From positions 1 to 5,744 of the forward strand of contig CAJTVO010000167.1 of the NCBI GenBank assembly GCA_910579485.1: a DNA stretch of 5,744 bases. Reading direction: 5' to 3'. The position numbers and the translations under genes are program-made. This stretch comes from an uncultured Oscillospiraceae bacterium (GTDB lineage Bacteria; Bacillota; Clostridia; Oscillospirales; Oscillospiraceae). Below the pieces are notes generated by a model. That model did not search any database. It was not told the DNA's origin and saw only the letters and a list, made by a program, of their open reading frames with translations. Each line of letters opens with the position of its first letter. Position 1 is the stretch's first letter. Positions 4,927 to 5,744 of this stretch are shown here, one piece after another.

Positions 4927-5625
4927 ATGGCGAGAAAGATACTGGTGGTAGAAGACGACCACAACATATCCGATCTGATCCGGATGTACCTGGAGAAGGA
5001 GGGCTTCGAGATCCAGACGGCCTTTGACGGCGGCAGCGCCGTGGAGGCGTTCCGGTCCTGGCAGCCGGACATGGTGCTCCTGGACCTGATGCTGCCGGTG
5101 ATGGACGGCTGGGCGGTCTGTGGAAAGATTCGGGAGACCAGCCGCGCGCCCATTATCATGATTACCGCCAAGAGCGAGGTCTTTGACCGCATCCAGGGGC
5201 TGGAGATGGGGGCGGACGACTATATCGTCAAGCCCTTCGAGATGAAGGAGCTGATCGCCCGCATCAACGCGGTGCTCCGCAGGACGGAGATCCCGGAGGA
5301 TACCCGGAAGCGGCTGGTCTTCGACAAGCTGGAGATCAATCTGGATTCCTATGAGCTGACAGTGGATGGGAAGAAGGTGGACACGCCGCCGAAAGAGCTG
5401 GAGCTGCTCTACCATCTGGCGTCCACGCCCAACCGGGTGTATACCCGGAACCAGCTGCTGGATGAGGTGTGGGGGTTCGACTATTTCGGCGACAGCCGGA
5501 CGGTGGATGTGCATATCAAGCGCCTCAGGGAAAAGGTGGAGGATGTCTCCGACCAGTGGGCGTTGAAGACCGTCTGGGGTGTGGGATATAAGTTTGAGGT
5601 GACGCCGGCGAAGACGGCAAAATAG
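4927..5625 (+). CDS. OmpR/PhoB-family response regulator
   Basis: Two-domain cytoplasmic transcription factor of 232 residues, normal for the family. The receiver domain (1-119) has the acidic pair Asp10-Asp11 in KILVVEDDH, the phosphoacceptor Asp53 in MVLLDLMLPVMDG, the switch Thr80 in IIMITAK and Lys102 in DDYIVKPF, so all the phosphorylation residues are present. The winged-helix DNA-binding domain (about 129-226) shows LVFDKLEINLDSYELTVDGK, TPPKELELLYHLASTPNRVYTRNQLLDEVWG, RTVDVHIKRLREKVE and the wing VWGVGYKF. Start at ATG 4927 with GGGAGG five bases upstream. The regulon and the signal are not evident from sequence; family members of this kind include ResD-, PhoP- and WalR-like proteins. 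Partner histidine kinases usually follow or overlap such genes, but none is present in the remaining 119 bases. The gene has its own promoter and may also be read from the upstream deacetylase-like gene. Confidence 0.96.
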   Translation: MARKILVVEDDHNISDLIRMYLEKEGFEIQTAFDGGSAVEAFRSWQPDMVLLDLMLPVMDGWAVCGKIRETSRAPIIMITAKSEVFDRIQGLEMGADDYIVKPFEMKELIARINAVLRRTEIPEDTRKRLVFDKLEINLDSYELTVDGKKVDTPPKELELLYHLASTPNRVYTRNQLLDEVWGFDYFGDSRTVDVHIKRLREKVEDVSDQWALKTVWGVGYKFEVTPAKTAK

Positions 5626-5649
5626 GTCCTGTTCAATTGGCGTGGTTCT

Positions 5650-5668
5650 GCGGCCCCTGCGGGGCCGC
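5650..5668. repeat. GC-rich palindrome after the response regulator, terminator-like
   Basis: GCGGCCCC (5650-5657) and GGGGCCGC (5661-5668) form a perfect 8-bp stem with a 3-base loop, 24 bases after the response regulator stop. The following bases include TTGTTTCT, a weak U-rich tail, so it could act as a poor terminator, or it belongs to the palindrome cluster that follows. Confidence 0.5.
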
Positions 5669-5692
5669 CTGCGCTTGTTTCTATTCGAAAGC

Positions 5693-5713
5693 CCGGGGCC
5701 TCCGCGGCCCCGG
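5693..5713. repeat. Second GC-rich palindrome of the right-edge cluster
   Basis: CCGGGGCC (5693-5700) and GGCCCCGG (5706-5713) form a perfect 8-bp stem with a 5-base loop. It shares the GGCCCC core with the palindrome at 5650-5668. Confidence 0.5.
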
Positions 5714-5726
5714 ACCCTGCGGTTAC

Positions 5727-5744
5727 TTTTGCCGCGCGGCAAAA
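5727..5744. repeat. Perfect 18-bp palindrome cut by the window edge
   Basis: TTTTGCCGCGCGGCAAAA is completely self-complementary and ends on the last base of the window. The preceding bases GGTTAC predict that the palindrome continues as GTAACC just beyond the edge, giving 15-base arms. It looks like an intergenic repeat unit rather than a gene end. No gene is visible between 5626 and 5744. Confidence 0.55.

Noticed and set aside
4834..5742. Long minus-strand open frame antisense to the response regulator
   Set aside because: Arg/His/Leu/Pro-rich composition, no recognisable domain, no ribosome binding site, and it is fully explained as the shadow of a well-conserved gene on the plus strand.
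1..5744. CRISPR array, tRNA, rRNA, integrase or transposase genes
   Set aside because: Looked for on both strands. There are no regularly spaced direct repeats, no tRNA-like cloverleaf with a TTCGA-type T-loop that holds together, and no recombinase motifs.

Overview
The window looks like chromosomal DNA from a high-GC member of the Firmicutes (Bacillota), most likely an Oscillospiraceae/Ruminococcaceae-type gut clostridium. The main reasons are the classic Firmicutes rpsF-ssb-rpsR operon, a divergent IreB (UPF0297) gene, strong AGGAGG ribosome binding sites, GTG and TTG starts, sigma-A style promoters and GC-rich codon use. Genus is an inference; no rRNA or tRNA is present.

Layout, left to right. 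(1) 33-1106 on the minus strand encodes a secreted lipoprotein with three tandem ~57-residue repeats and an unassigned C-terminal domain. (2) An AT-rich divergent intergenic region (1107-1227) carries four related copies of a 9-bp half-site and a good minus-strand promoter. It separates the lipoprotein from a small, AT-rich XRE-type repressor gene (1228-1563, plus), which ends in a strong terminator. (3) 1593-1836 contains no credible gene, only two hairpins oriented to end the minus-strand ireB (1837-2082). (4) ireB and the ribosomal operon diverge from a ~276-bp region with two well-formed promoters and a palindrome between them. (5) rpsF (2359-2655), ssb (2671-3141) and rpsR (3259-3513) form an operon closed by a 12-bp-stem terminator. 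(6) A consensus extended -10 promoter drives a secreted protein (3724-4821) that I read as a stalk-like N-terminal domain joined to a degenerate, probably inactive NodB polysaccharide-deacetylase fold. (7) An OmpR/PhoB-family response regulator (4927-5625) follows, with its own promoter, direct repeats and a leader hairpin abutting its Shine-Dalgarno. (8) The last ~120 bases are non-coding and hold three GC-rich palindromes, the last cut by the window edge.

Functionally, the core is housekeeping: translation (S6, S18), DNA replication and repair (SSB) and Ser/Thr-kinase signalling (IreB). The flanks are envelope and regulatory genes. I did not find a clear new defence or mobile system. The best leads are the catalytically dead deacetylase-like protein, the half-site array between the XRE repressor and the repeat lipoprotein, competing RNA pairings in the ssb-rpsR spacer, the hairpin in front of the response regulator, and the palindrome cluster at the right edge.
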